From contig NZ_CP097151.1 of assembly GCF_023370075.1 (NCBI RefSeq), forward strand, positions 372,001 through 436,000: 64,000 bases of DNA, read 5' to 3'. Source of the DNA: Deinococcus sp. QL22 (GTDB taxonomy: Bacteria > Deinococcota > Deinococci > Deinococcales > Deinococcaceae). Positions 54,633 to 63,976 of the stretch are shown here, one piece after another (the stretch's first letter is position 1; the number at the start of each line of letters is the position of its first letter). A program made the translations under genes and the position numbers. The notes under the pieces are model-generated. The model ran no database searches and was not told the DNA's origin. It worked only from the letters and a program-made list of their open reading frames with translations.

Positions 54633-55606
54633 GTCGCCGCCTCCAGGGTGACGGCCCGGCCACTGCGCGCAGAATCGCGCACCGCCAGCGCCACCCGCAG
54701 GGCGCCGAGGGCTTCTCCTGGAGTGACGTCGAATGGTACTTCACGCTGCAGCGCGTCCAGCACGTGATTGAACTGCAGAACAAAGGGATCGGCAGCTGCG
54801 GAGATCACGGGCAGGCTCACTCCTGGCGTGGCGTGCCGCTGTTTGCCGTGAACTATTCGAATGGTCGGAGCGGCATCGGAGTTCCATTCGATCAGGCCTG
54901 ACGATCCAGCCAGGTCGATCGCCGTGCGGAACAGGCCGTCTGGATACGCCCAGCCCGATTCAATCAGGCTGAGCGCGCCGGAGACGTGCGTCAGGGCCGC
55001 CTGAGCGTAGTGCCGGGTTCCGACCCTGGTCTCCCGTGCGTACACCTGCTGCACGTCCCCTGCCGTCCATAGGGCGTAGTCGATGTCATGCAGCATCAGG
55101 TCAAGGATCATCCCGCCTGATTTTGTTTCGTCCGCGAACCAGGAATGCCCGCCGTAGGGAGGAGAGGAGACGCGCCTGAGCCGCAGCACCCGCGGCGTGC
55201 CAATTCGGCCCGCCTGCACGAGGTCACGCGCAAAACGGTACTGCGGAAAGAAGCGCACGACCATGGCAACGAACAGGCGCACGCCTGCCGCCTCGCACGC
55301 GGCGACCATGGCCGCCGCGTCCTCATTGCTCAGTGCCAGGGGTTTTTCGCAAACGACGTGACGGCCTGCTCTGGCGGCCGCCTCGACAGTCTCGCGGTGC
55401 AGAAAGGTCGGAAGGCAGACGTCTGCGAGCGTCACGTCTGCGAGGAGCGTGCCGAGATCAGGATAGGTGTCCCCGCCATGCTCCGCAGCGAGTTGAGCGG
55501 CCCGCGGCGCGTCGCGGCTGTAGATGCCGAAGTCAACGCCGAGGGCCCGCCAGGCACGGGCGTGCGCGTGGCCCATGCTCCCCGAGCCGATTATGCCGAC
55601 GCGCAT
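54629..55606 (-). CDS. Gfo/Idh/MocA-family oxidoreductase (first of two)
   Basis: 325 residues. Standard Rossmann loop GIIGSGSMGHAHARAW, catalytic CEKPLALSNEDAAAM near residue 90, and DxxxHDIDYALW (GGMILDLMLHDIDYAL) near 170 carrying the catalytic Asp-His pair. It probably oxidises the imported sugar or polyol (or a derivative) with NAD(P); two different family members side by side suggest successive steps or an oxidation-epimerisation-reduction route as in inositol and amino-sugar pathways. Starts ten bases after the permease stop. Confidence 0.93.
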   Translation of the reverse strand: MRVGIIGSGSMGHAHARAWRALGVDFGIYSRDAPRAAQLAAEHGGDTYPDLGTLLADVTLADVCLPTFLHRETVEAAARAGRHVVCEKPLALSNEDAAAMVAACEAAGVRLFVAMVVRFFPQYRFARDLVQAGRIGTPRVLRLRRVSSPPYGGHSWFADETKSGGMILDLMLHDIDYALWTAGDVQQVYARETRVGTRHYAQAALTHVSGALSLIESGWAYPDGLFRTAIDLAGSSGLIEWNSDAAPTIRIVHGKQRHATPGVSLPVISAAADPFVLQFNHVLDALQREVPFDVTPGEALGALRVALAVRDSARSGRAVTLEAAT

Positions 55607-55616
55607 GCCTGCCCCT

Positions 55617-56489
55617 TCACTTGATGGCTCCTTCGGTGATGCCGCTGATCAGTTGACGGGAAAACAGGACGTACAGCACCACGGCGGGCAAAATGGCCAG
55701 GGTCAGGGCAGCCAGAACAGCGCTGTAGTCGTTGACGTATTGACCCAGGAATACAGAGGCGCCCAGCACAATGGTCTTGGTGCCTTCGCCCGGCGCCAGA
55801 ATCAGGGGAAACCACAGATCATTCCACACAGGAATGAGGGAGATGGCCATGACGGCGCCGACAGCTGGGCGGATCAGGGGCAGCGTCATGCCGTAAACCC
55901 GGTATTCACTGGCCCCGTCTAGGCGGGCGGCCTCTTTGAGGTCTTTGGGAAGTTGCCGCATGAACGACGTCAGCACGAACACCGCCAGCGGAAGCCCCTG
56001 AGCGGTATAGACGAAGATCAGGGCCCAGAGGGTGTTCACGAGGTTGAGGTTCACGGCCAGGCTGAGAATGCCGATCGTCCCCAGGCGGATCGGCACCATG
56101 ATGCCCAGCGACAGGTAGAGGGCCGTCAGTGCATTGAGCCGGAACCGGTACTCCGAAAGTGCAAAAGCAGCCATTGAACCGGTGATCAGGATCAGGGCCA
56201 GCGACGTCACGGTCACGGTGAGACTGTTGATCACGTACCCGCCGAAGTTTGACCCTTCAAACAGGGTTTTGTAGCCGTCCAGGGTGAAGGTTTCAGCGTT
56301 TGGAAGGGCAAAGGGCGCGCTAAAGATCGAAAGTTGGTCTTTAAAGGAATTGATGATCATCAGCACGATGGGAAACAGCGCCAACGCACAGTAAAGAATC
56401 AGAAAGGTGTGGCTGGCCAGGAGGGCCGGCCAGGTTCGTCGCCGTGGGAGACGCGGCGCGGCCCGGGAGAAGGCGGAACGATGTTGCAC
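55617..56489 (-). CDS. Carbohydrate ABC transporter permease, MalG/UgpE type
   Basis: 290 residues from a GTG at 56489, chosen because GGAGG lies six bases upstream; the longer frame to 56513 lacks this. Six hydrophobic helices are visible, the first being ASHTFLILYCALALFPIVLM. The EAA loop that contacts the ATPase reads LKEAARLDGASEYRVYGMTL followed by PLIRP. It is the second membrane subunit of a CUT1-family sugar importer. The ATPase subunit is not encoded in this operon, so a shared MsmK/UgpC-like ATPase is required. Confidence 0.93.
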   Translation of the reverse strand: MQHRSAFSRAAPRLPRRRTWPALLASHTFLILYCALALFPIVLMIINSFKDQLSIFSAPFALPNAETFTLDGYKTLFEGSNFGGYVINSLTVTVTSLALILITGSMAAFALSEYRFRLNALTALYLSLGIMVPIRLGTIGILSLAVNLNLVNTLWALIFVYTAQGLPLAVFVLTSFMRQLPKDLKEAARLDGASEYRVYGMTLPLIRPAVGAVMAISLIPVWNDLWFPLILAPGEGTKTIVLGASVFLGQYVNDYSAVLAALTLAILPAVVLYVLFSRQLISGITEGAIK

Positions 56490-56571
56490 AGTAGTCCTCC
56501 AGGAAGCAGGCACAATTGGGCGGACACGTGATGGGCCGAAAGCAGAGCGTACGCCCCAGGGAAACTGCTCC

Positions 56572-57480
56572 CTAGTACTGCACGTCCTGCAGACGGCGTT
56601 GCCACAGGCCGAAAAGCAACACGCCCACCAGAATAATCAGCAGCATGACGCCTGCCACAGCTGAACCCATATACGGATCACCAGGTTGCAGCTGATAGCC
56701 GAAGAAGGTGCGGTAGAAGAAGGTGCCGAGGATATCGGAGGCGAAATTCGGGCCGGCGAGGGCACCTTGCGTCGCGTACACCAGGTCGAACGTGTTGAAG
56801 TTTCCAACGAAGGTCAACACCGCGACGATGCCGAGCGTCGGAAGGATCAACGGGAACTGAATGCGCCAGAAAATCGTCCAGGCGCTCGCGCCGTCCACGC
56901 GGGCCGCTTCGAACAGTTCTGTGGGAACGCGCAGCAGCGCCGCCGTGAACAGCATCATCGGAATGCCGATGTTCTGCCACACCGAGATCAGGGCCAGGGT
57001 CACCAGGGCGGTGCTCTCGAGCCCCAACCACGGCTGGTACAGCCCTTCGAGGTGCAGGGCCCGCAGCAGGCCAGGAGCAATGCCCCAGGAGGGGTTGAGA
57101 ATCAGCTTCCAGATGAAGCCGATGATGACGACGGACAGGATGGTGGGTGTGAAGATGATCGCGCGGTAGACAGCTGTTCCGGCCAACTTGCGGGTGAGCA
57201 GGACGGCCAACAGCAACCCGATGGGGTTTTGCAGCACCATGTGGATCAGGAAAAAGATGATGTTGTTCTTCACTGCGTTCCACAGGGGGCCGGCAAATTC
57301 TGGTGCGGTGAACAGCCGGACGTAGTTGGCCAACCCCACGAACACCGGACTGTCCGCCGCAGACTTGTTGCTCAGAGACATCCACAGGGAGCTCAGCAGC
57401 GGGTAGATCATAAAGAGCGTGTAGATGGCGACGGCCGGCAGCAAGAACACCAGAATGTGAACCGGAAAACGCCTCTTCAT
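56572..57480 (-). CDS. Carbohydrate ABC transporter permease, MalF/UgpA type
   Basis: 302 residues. N-terminal helix VHILVFLLPAVAIYTLFMIY followed by PLLSSLWMSLSNKSA, typical for CUT1 first permeases. The EAA loop reads LFEAARVDGASAWTIFWRIQ then FPLILPTLG. It pairs with the MalG-type permease encoded next and with the binding protein upstream to import a sugar across the cytoplasmic membrane. It ends with TAG, one of two intact genes here that do. Confidence 0.94.
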   Translation of the reverse strand: MKRRFPVHILVFLLPAVAIYTLFMIYPLLSSLWMSLSNKSAADSPVFVGLANYVRLFTAPEFAGPLWNAVKNNIIFFLIHMVLQNPIGLLLAVLLTRKLAGTAVYRAIIFTPTILSVVIIGFIWKLILNPSWGIAPGLLRALHLEGLYQPWLGLESTALVTLALISVWQNIGIPMMLFTAALLRVPTELFEAARVDGASAWTIFWRIQFPLILPTLGIVAVLTFVGNFNTFDLVYATQGALAGPNFASDILGTFFYRTFFGYQLQPGDPYMGSAVAGVMLLIILVGVLLFGLWQRRLQDVQY

Positions 57481-57521
57481 AACGGGAAGCAGGTTGTGGG
57501 CCTGAACAAGCCGCTCACCGC

Positions 57522-58793
57522 CTATTTGCCTTTCTGCGGTGCGTACCAGGACGCCAGATTCTTCTGCACGAAGTCAGCGGCCTGCTTCGGGGTCATCTTG
57601 CCGTTGAGCAGTTGGGAGGAGGCGTTCCAGAGATCATTTTCGTTGTTCGGATTGGCATTGCGCGACAGCAGCTGGTACGAGGAACGGAATGAAGCGCTGC
57701 AGGTTTTGCGCCAATCGAGGAACTGCTGCGCCACCGGATCCTGCACCTTATAGTTGACGTTCGCCAGCGGATAGAAGCCTGGGAGGGCGTTGGCATACAG
57801 CCGCGCGAACTCAGGGCCGGCCATCCAGCTCAGGAAGGTTTTGGCTGCAGCCTGGTTTTTGCTGGCGGCATTGAGACCGAAGCCGATGTCGGGATGATCG
57901 TCAATGACGCACTTCTGGCCTGAAGTGAAGGTGTACGGGGCAAAAGCCCCCAGATCCAGCTTGGGATTCATGGTGCGGAACGTTGCAATATCCCAGGATC
58001 CCGCCGGGTAGATCGCTCCTCGCCCCTGCGCGAAGGTGTTCTGCGCATCCGGGTAGGCCAGGGCCTGATACCCGGACTGCAGGTAGGGCTTCCAGCGGCC
58101 GAGCGCCTCAAAGGCCTGCAGGAAGCCTCCTTTGTTGTATTGGGCGGTTCCTTTGAGCAGGCCGAGACGGCCCTTCTCACCGCCCCAGAGGGTGGGGCCG
58201 ATGTTCTGGTAGCCCATGGTGGCCGACTCCCACTGATCCTTGGTGCCCATGACCAGGGGGACATATTTGCGCCCGGCCTTAAACTTCTCCAGAACAGCCA
58301 GAAATTCCTTTTCCGTTTTTGGAACGCTGACGCCCGCTTCCTTGAAGGCCGCCTTGTTGTAGAGGAAGCCGTGAATCACCGCGGCGGTCGGGATACAGAA
58401 GGTGACTTTGCCGTCGTCCGTACTCCAGGCTGCTTTGGCCACCGAACTGAAGTTCTTCAGCCCGGCCAGGCCGTTCAGGGACGTGAGGTACTTGGCCTTG
58501 TACAGCGACAGGCTGGCGTCGAATGGGCGGCAGGCCAGGATGTCTCCGGCGGTGCCCCCCTTGAGCTTGGCTTCGACCACCGCGTTGTACTCGGTGGGCG
58601 CCGTCGGAGAAAACACGACGTGAATATTGGGGTACTGCTTTTCGAAGGTGGGAATGATGCTGTCGCGCCAGATTTTGAGGTCGTCGTTGCGCCAGCTCTC
58701 GATGGTGAGCGTTACCTTCTGGGCCTGGGCCTGTCCGGTGGCGAGTGCAGCAAGCATGTAGAGTCCTGCGGTCAGGCGTCCTATGTTTGTCAT
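57522..58793 (-). CDS. Extracellular sugar-binding protein (family 1 solute-binding protein)
   Basis: 423 residues with a signal peptide MTNIGRLTAGLYMLAALATGQAQA cleaved before QKVTLT. The mature part fits CUT1 receptors: LTIESWRNDDLKIWRDSIIP then FEKQYPNIHVVFSPTAP, YNAVVEAKLKGGTAGDILAC, FAQGRGAIYPAGSWDIATF and the C-terminal DFVQKNLASWYAPQKGK. No lipobox, so it is free outside the membrane. It captures the sugar and delivers it to the two permeases encoded downstream. The sugar is not identifiable from sequence. Confidence 0.93.
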   Translation of the reverse strand: MTNIGRLTAGLYMLAALATGQAQAQKVTLTIESWRNDDLKIWRDSIIPTFEKQYPNIHVVFSPTAPTEYNAVVEAKLKGGTAGDILACRPFDASLSLYKAKYLTSLNGLAGLKNFSSVAKAAWSTDDGKVTFCIPTAAVIHGFLYNKAAFKEAGVSVPKTEKEFLAVLEKFKAGRKYVPLVMGTKDQWESATMGYQNIGPTLWGGEKGRLGLLKGTAQYNKGGFLQAFEALGRWKPYLQSGYQALAYPDAQNTFAQGRGAIYPAGSWDIATFRTMNPKLDLGAFAPYTFTSGQKCVIDDHPDIGFGLNAASKNQAAAKTFLSWMAGPEFARLYANALPGFYPLANVNYKVQDPVAQQFLDWRKTCSASFRSSYQLLSRNANPNNENDLWNASSQLLNGKMTPKQAADFVQKNLASWYAPQKGK

Positions 58794-58881
58794 GTCTCTT
58801 CTCTCTTTTGGGTCAAACCCTGGCGCGACTGGCGTGCAGGGCGGCGAGGACGGGGCAGGGAGACGCGGCGCGGCAAGTCAT

Positions 58882-60030
58882 TCAGGGTGGTCTGGCCACG
58901 TCACCTCCAGTGGTCTGCACGGCAGAAGCGAAGAAGCGTTCAATGGCGACGCTCGCCGCGCCGCGGGCCCACATGTCTTCCGATTCATTCAGGAAGCGCA
59001 GGGTAGTCGCCGTGCGGCACAGCGGCATCACTGCTGACTGGAAGGCGGTTGCGGCGGCCAGCTGGAAAGCAGGCAGGTTGATGTGGTGTTCAGGGGCGAC
59101 GTAGAGGGCGTCAGGGTCAAAAACGGTCGCGAGGACAGCCAGCACGGCGCCGAGCCGCGTCCCAGCGTGATCCAGTACCTCCTGGGCGATGTCTGGCTCG
59201 TTGTGAAGCGTCTCCCGCAGGTGTTCAAGCGCAATGGGCACACCAAGCCGTTCACTCACCGCGCAGGCAATGGCCCTGCTGGAAGCGGTGGCCTCCAGAC
59301 AGTCGGTTTTCCCGCAGGAGCAGGTGTAGCTTGAAGGAGCCGAGACGCTGATATGCCCGATCTCACCCGCGATGCCGTTGCGGCCGCGGTAGAGTTTGCG
59401 GTCAATGATGATGCCGGCACCGATCCCTGTGCCCAGCGTCACAACAATGAACGAGTTGTCGTGCTTGGCCGCGCCGAAGAGCAGTTCCGCCAGGGCGAGG
59501 GCGTTCGCATCGTTCTCGACAGACGTAGGGATACCGGTGCGTTCCGCGACGACCGGCCCGATGGGCACGTCCTGCCAGCCCACTGTGGTCGCAGAATCCA
59601 GACAGACGCCGCGTTCCGCGTCGATGATCCCGGACACGGCCAGGCCAATTCCCACAATCCGGTGTCCGCCGACCTCAGCGATAAAGCGCGCCACATCCTC
59701 GGCGATCTGGGTGGGGATGTGGCTGGAATGGCTGAACTGGGCCCTGTGAACGACTTTTCCGCAGAGGTTGGACAAGACGATGTGGCTCTGCTGGACGTTG
59801 AGCTGGACGCCGACGGTGTACGCATAGTCGGCATTGAGGCTGAGCAGGGTGCGGGGTCGGCCCATGGCTTCCTGAAGACTTCCCACCTCCTGTATCAGGC
59901 CTATGCTCTGCACGCGCCTCACTGCACTGGAAATAGCTGAAGCGCTCAGACCGGTCTGGATCCGGAGTTCAGATTGACTGATCTCATGCTGCTGGCGAAT
60001 ATGCTGCAGCACTCTGGCCTGGATGGACAT
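58882..60030 (-). CDS. ROK-family transcriptional regulator of the sugar regulon
   Basis: 382 residues. The N-terminal winged helix (ISQSELRIQTGLSASAISSA) precedes a ROK sugar-kinase-like domain: GIGLAVSGIIDAERGVCLDS, ENDANALALAEL, VTLGTGIGAGIIIDRKLYRG, GEIGHISV and the zinc site CSCGKTDCLEA. ROK repressors bind operators and release them on binding a sugar or sugar phosphate. It is the first gene of the regulon, 88 bases before the binding-protein gene. Its own promoter carries an AT-rich dyad likely to be its operator. It ends SAVQTTGGDVARPP. Confidence 0.94.
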   Translation of the reverse strand: MSIQARVLQHIRQQHEISQSELRIQTGLSASAISSAVRRVQSIGLIQEVGSLQEAMGRPRTLLSLNADYAYTVGVQLNVQQSHIVLSNLCGKVVHRAQFSHSSHIPTQIAEDVARFIAEVGGHRIVGIGLAVSGIIDAERGVCLDSATTVGWQDVPIGPVVAERTGIPTSVENDANALALAELLFGAAKHDNSFIVVTLGTGIGAGIIIDRKLYRGRNGIAGEIGHISVSAPSSYTCSCGKTDCLEATASSRAIACAVSERLGVPIALEHLRETLHNEPDIAQEVLDHAGTRLGAVLAVLATVFDPDALYVAPEHHINLPAFQLAAATAFQSAVMPLCRTATTLRFLNESEDMWARGAASVAIERFFASAVQTTGGDVARPP

Positions 60031-60047
60031 AGTTCTCCTGGCACGCG

Positions 60048-60107
60048 ACTTATTTTCTTCAGAGTAAAAAGTAGGGCAAGCTTAGGGTCGGAGTATTCTT
60101 TTGTCAA
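60048..60107 (-). promoter_or_regulatory. Promoter and probable ROK operator of the sugar regulon
   Basis: On the minus strand TTGACA (60102-60107), a 17-base spacer and TAAGCT (60079-60084) form a good promoter. Just downstream an imperfect dyad, ACTTTTTACT...GAAAATAAGT (60048-60072), lies between the -10 box and the start codon, where a repressor would block transcription. AGGAG precedes the ATG of the regulator by five bases. Confidence 0.7.
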
Positions 60108-60249
60108 GGTGAGTGTTGGGATCAAGAGTTTCCGATCAGGGAAAAATCGCTACAGCAACGAAGGCCCGTGACTTGGGGGGTGAACTTCCCTGGCCTCATG
60201 GGCCTTTATGCGGAGGACCTCTGCCCCGCTCCTCCAGCTCCCGCTCAGG

Positions 60250-61043
60250 GGTTCTGGCCAGTGAAGCGCGGTAGCCTGAACGTCCGTGTCTGATCGCAAG
60301 CCCTACCGCCACCGTTTTGCCCTGAGCATCGTCCAGTACGCTCTGTGGCTCTGTCACCGCTTCTCCTTGAGCCAACGTGACGTTCAAGAATTGCTTCAGA
60401 AGCGCGGCACCCTGGTCAGTCACGAGACCCTGCGCCAGTGGAACATCCCGTTCGCACCGCTCCTGACTGAAAACCTGCGTCACCGGGAACCCCGGCGGGA
60501 TTCCCGGTGGTTCTTGGCCGAAGTGTGCATCGAGATCGGTGGCAGGAAACACAGGTTGTGGCGGGCCATCGACGAATCCGGTGCTGTTCTCAACCTCCTT
60601 GTCCAAGCTCGGCGAGCTACCCCGGCAGCAAAGGCCTCCCTCCGAAGACTCTTGATGAATGACGACGTGCCAGACGTGATCCACACTGACAAGCTCCGGA
60701 GCAGCACTCAAGGAACTCCCGGTGCTCCACGCTGTGGAGCACGTCCAAGTCATCTCGACGGCGCGCGGCAACAATCTGACCCTGCAATCCCATCGCCCGA
60801 CCCGACAACAGGAACGAAGCCAGATCGGCTTCAAGAACCCAGGGCGAGTACCGGAATTCTTGGCCCTTCACGCCCGTGTTTCAAACCTCCACCAGCACAC
60901 CCGAACCCCTGTTCGCACCAACCTTCGAAGATCAAACCAGAACCAGGCTCATTTGGCATGGCGAGCTGCAGTCGAAGTGGCCATCTGAAGTTCAGATGGC
61001 CACTGACCTCATTCGGCCCTTCCCTGATGAACTTGCCAGAACC
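60250..61043 (+). mobile_element. IS6-family insertion sequence, 794 bp, most complete copy
   Basis: The ends GGTTCTGGCCAGT (60250-60262) and ACTTGCCAGAACC (61031-61043) are inverted repeats with one mismatch. The length suits the IS6 family. It contains one rightward transposase pseudogene. It lies upstream of the SDR gene. This copy serves as the reference for the other relics in the window. No clear 8-base target duplication was identified. Confidence 0.78.
60286..60988 (+). pseudogene. IS6-family transposase, frameshifted and with first catalytic Asp changed
   Basis: The first part reads MSDRKPYRHRFALSIVQYAL, VSHETLRQWNIPFAPLL, REPRRDSRWFLAEVCIEIGG, LWRAIDESGAVLN and VPDVIHTDKLRSS. After a frameshift near 60710 it continues LKELPVLHAVEHVQVISTAR, LTLQSHRPTRQQERSQIGF and ARVSNLHQHTRTPV. 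The DDE triad would be Asp in RWFLDE (here Ala, RWFLAE), Asp in IHTDK (present) and Glu in QQERSQ (present). The substitution and the frameshift both abolish function. Confidence 0.88.
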
Positions 61044-61156
61044 CGTTTCAGAGAGGGGGCTGTGCTGCTGGCCTGTGGTGCCCGCCGCCTTCGTCCCCTC
61101 ACTCGCTGCGCGCTGGTTGGGCAAGATCCACTCTTACCCATCCACTATCTTGACGT

Positions 61157-62017
61157 ATGACACCCGCTCTTCAGGATCACGTGGCTCTGGTCACCGGCGC
61201 TTCACGGGGCATTGGCCGGGGCATTGCCCTCGGACTCGGGGAAGCGGGCGCGACCGTGTACGTGACAGGCCGCACGCTGTCCGGACGCCCGGCCCACTTG
61301 CCCTCGCTGGCGGGAAACTTAGAAGACACAGCGCGTGAAGTCACCCGGCTGGGCGGGGTCGGCATTCCGGTGCACTGTGACCACACCGACGATGCCCAAA
61401 CGCAGGGCGTGATTGACCGGATTGAGGCGGAGGCCGGACGGCTTGATGTTCTGGTGAACAATGTCTGGGGCGGCTATGAGGGCCTGCATCTGTGGGACGA
61501 GCGCGGGGCGGCGTGGAGCGCGCCATTCTGGGAGCAACCGACCTCCATTTGGGACGACATGTTCGCGGCGGGCGTGCGCGCCCACTACGTCACCAGCCAA
61601 CGGGCCGCGCCGCTCCTGATCCGGTCGCGGGGCCTGCTGGTGGGGATCTCGTTCTTTGCGGCGACGCGCCACCAGAACACGGACAACCTGCCGTACTTTC
61701 TGGCGAAGGGGGCCACCGACCGCATGGCCCTGGCGATGGCAAACCACCTGCGGCCACACGGGGTCACGAGCCTGAGCCTGTATCCAGGCCTTGTGCGAAC
61801 CGAAGCGGTCTTGCAAGCGCCAGCGGGCACCTTCGACTTCTCGAATTCAGAGTCACCTCAGTTCATCGGACGCGCGGTGGCGGCCCTGGCGAGCGACCCC
61901 GCCATCTTTGCCCACACCGGCCAAGTGCTGGTGGCGGCTGAACTGGGTGAGAAGTACGGCTTCACAGACATTGACGGCACTCGGCCCAGGTCCCTGCGTG
62001 CCGCGTGGGCAGGCTGA
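61157..62017 (+). CDS. Short-chain dehydrogenase/reductase (DHRS1-like SDR)
   Basis: 286 residues. The NAD(P)-binding loop is VTGASRGIGRGIALGLGEAG near residues 13-32, NNVWGGYEGL replaces the NNAG motif near 100, the catalytic Ser lies in GLLVGISFFA and the YxxxK in YFLAKGATDRMA near 190-202. The VYVTGRT motif after the second strand favours NADPH. It resembles DHRS1-type SDRs, which extend past the usual 250 residues with PRSLR-type tails. The substrate is unknown. The start follows an IS6 element by about 110 bases, which may have altered its promoter. Confidence 0.92.
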   Translation: MTPALQDHVALVTGASRGIGRGIALGLGEAGATVYVTGRTLSGRPAHLPSLAGNLEDTAREVTRLGGVGIPVHCDHTDDAQTQGVIDRIEAEAGRLDVLVNNVWGGYEGLHLWDERGAAWSAPFWEQPTSIWDDMFAAGVRAHYVTSQRAAPLLIRSRGLLVGISFFAATRHQNTDNLPYFLAKGATDRMALAMANHLRPHGVTSLSLYPGLVRTEAVLQAPAGTFDFSNSESPQFIGRAVAALASDPAIFAHTGQVLVAAELGEKYGFTDIDGTRPRSLRAAWAG

Positions 62018-62189
62018 CAAAACAGGAAGACGCGGCCACGCCCGGAAGCAGCCAGCCATGATGACTGCGGCATTTGCCCCCATCGTGCGGGGAAGCCAGA
62101 ATCAGGGTGGGAACGTCGCTGCCCTGGAGATCCCGCTTCATCGCGCCTGCTCACCGTGCTGGTGGCCCTGGAAAGACAGCACCCGCTAG

Positions 62190-62322
62190 CACTGGGACCG
62201 GGTGGGTGACCGTTAAGCGAGTGTGTGAGCGGTTGGGTGGCCACGTGTGGGCGGAAGGAAAGGTCGATCAGGGGGCGACGTTCCGGTTTGCTTGGCCGAA
62301 ACAGCCCACCCTACTGTCATGA
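62190..62322 (+). pseudogene. C-terminal remnant of a histidine kinase
   Basis: The frame reads TGTGWVTVKRVCERLGGHVW then AEGKVDQGATFRFAWPKQP and a stop, the G2 box and last strands of a HATPase_c domain. The Leu-Gly of GTGLGL is missing, and nothing upstream is recognisable. Confidence 0.7.
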
Positions 62323-62479
62323 AAACCGTGCTGCCATGAGAGGGCACAGAAAGGGGGAAGTCTCCAAGACATTCTTCCAGCGGCGTGGCGAGCCCTGGCC
62401 GATGAGGTGAGTGCAGAACATTACGCTGTGCAGGGCATTCTCCTTCAGCGGCATCGGGACTGAACGGCTGCGAAAACCT

Positions 62480-62680
62480 TTTGAACAGGCTGTTCACGCA
62501 ATACGATGTTCTAGAGATCATTCAGACTGACCGCCTCCGGAGCTGCGGCGTTGTCATCCGGCAGATCCCGAGCCTGGCGGACGGTGACCACCAGGCTCGG
62601 GATCTCCACATCGCGCTGTCACAACATTGTCGAGCAGTCCCACCGTTCCAGACGTGGGCGGCGGTTGCAGCAGAGCTGGC
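62480..62680 (+). pseudogene. IS6-family relic (copy 6)
   Basis: NRLFTQYDVLEIIQTDRLRS followed by CGVVIRQIPSLADGDHQ and, in another frame, HNIVEQSHRSRRGRRLQQ, matches VPDVIHTDKLRS...LKELPVLHAVEHVQ...LQSHRPTRQQERSQ of the copy at 60286. Only the second catalytic Asp region and the following segment remain. Confidence 0.7.
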
Positions 62681-63280
62681 CTGAGGATCAGGTTGCCTCT
62701 GCAGTCAGGCTGCGGTGACACCAGTTCAGGCGACACCCAAGGAAAGAGCGGTGAGACAAGGACCAGTCCCACGCCTCTCTATAAGGTCAGAGCGGGTTCA
62801 GACAACCTCTTCTGAAGGAAAGATATGAAAGAACAAGGAAACAAACATTCAGCGTGCAGGACGGCATATCCTGCCTCTTTTCCACAACGGTATCGCTCGT
62901 TTTGAACCCTATCCCGCAAAGGTATGGCTGGTGGGGTGAAATCGGCGCTTTTGAGGCCAAAAATTGGGACGGAGCTGTGTGGGTCATCTGTTGAGCCAGC
63001 ATCCTACACTCCTATTTTGTTTCCGAGGTGCGTCGCCAAGCACTCCTCCCCGAATTGGCTGCCCTCGATGCCTTCCAGCACGCAGAAACCCGCCTTAAAA
63101 TTTGAGGTGCAGAAAGTCAGTTGAGCCCTGGAGGTGATGTTGCGCCAGTCGGGCGTGACCGTGGCGCGTCTGGTCTCGCCTGCTGGAAGGCGTCCAGACC
63201 GGGTGTCGCAAGGTCTGCGGTTCCCCGGATACCGCCGAGTGACGACGGGTGGGGCTCTTGGCAATCTCAGGGAGGCGGGA
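62681..63280. other. Intergenic stretch of about 600 bases with a possible relic
   Basis: On the minus strand near 63004-63190 the frame reads ATVTPDWRNITSRAQLTFCT then SNFKAGFCVLEGIEGSQFGE, which looks protein-like and may be the tail of a lost exported protein. No start signal or family is recognised. Confidence 0.35.
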
Positions 63281-63976
63281 TTACCGCTGACAGGTCAGCC
63301 CCACGCGGAAACTGGGGTTCGGCGTGGTATAGGCGACTTTGGCCGCTATCAGGTAGCCAGCCGTCAGGCGCTTGGGGTTCAGTTGCACGATCAGTTTGGC
63401 CGGGCGCGGTACCTCGCTGGCGGGTGTCCGGGCATTGGGGGTATGGAAGCGCAGCTGATAGGTCACGCCGCCTGCCTGCGAGATCTCTTTGTACAGCAGG
63501 CGTTCCTCGGCTTCACGAACCTCGAAGGCCAGGGTATTGCCGTCGGGCTGCACAAGCTCCACCGATTCCAGCCCGGTGTCGTGCAACGAGGTGCGCGTGG
63601 TGGTGCCATTGCGGAGTTCCACGGTCACGCCCCAGCCGGGGCCAAGGCCCACATCCGGCCCAATCGCCTCCACCTTTTTCACGGTCATCCGCCAGATGCC
63701 GTTAAAGAGCGTGTCGCCCACGCACCCTTCCAGCGAGACGCGCTGGTTGGCTCCTCCGGGGGCAGCGGCGGTCTGCGCGCCGAGATTCAGGGTCGTTCCC
63801 TGAAGCGTGGCGGGAACGCCCAGGGTTTTGAGGGCCGAGAGCGGCACATAGGTCTTGCCGTTGACCACGATGGCCGGATCGGGGGTAGGCCGCCCATTGA
63901 CCGACACGTTGTATTTCAGGTCTGCGGCGAGGGCGAACGAGGCCAGCAGGGTCAGGCCGAGAACAATCCGTTTCAT
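63281..63976 (-). CDS. Exported protein with copper amine oxidase N-terminal-like domain
   Basis: 231 residues; the ATG at 63976 has GGGAG upstream. Signal peptide MKRIVLGLTLLASFALA. The next 45 residues (NVSVNGRPTPDPAIVVNGKT and YVPLSALKTLGVPATLQGTT) match the Cu_amine_oxidN1 domain, a small beta domain often in cell-wall or envelope proteins and not itself copper-binding. The remaining 150 residues form a beta-rich domain (WRMTVKKVEAIGPDVG, VTVELRNGTTTRTS, ASEVPRPAKLIVQLNPKRL) with one Cys pair (EGCVGD...LTCQR). Probably periplasmic or surface located. Function unknown. Confidence 0.82.
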   Translation of the reverse strand: MKRIVLGLTLLASFALAADLKYNVSVNGRPTPDPAIVVNGKTYVPLSALKTLGVPATLQGTTLNLGAQTAAAPGGANQRVSLEGCVGDTLFNGIWRMTVKKVEAIGPDVGLGPGWGVTVELRNGTTTRTSLHDTGLESVELVQPDGNTLAFEVREAEERLLYKEISQAGGVTYQLRFHTPNARTPASEVPRPAKLIVQLNPKRLTAGYLIAAKVAYTTPNPSFRVGLTCQR

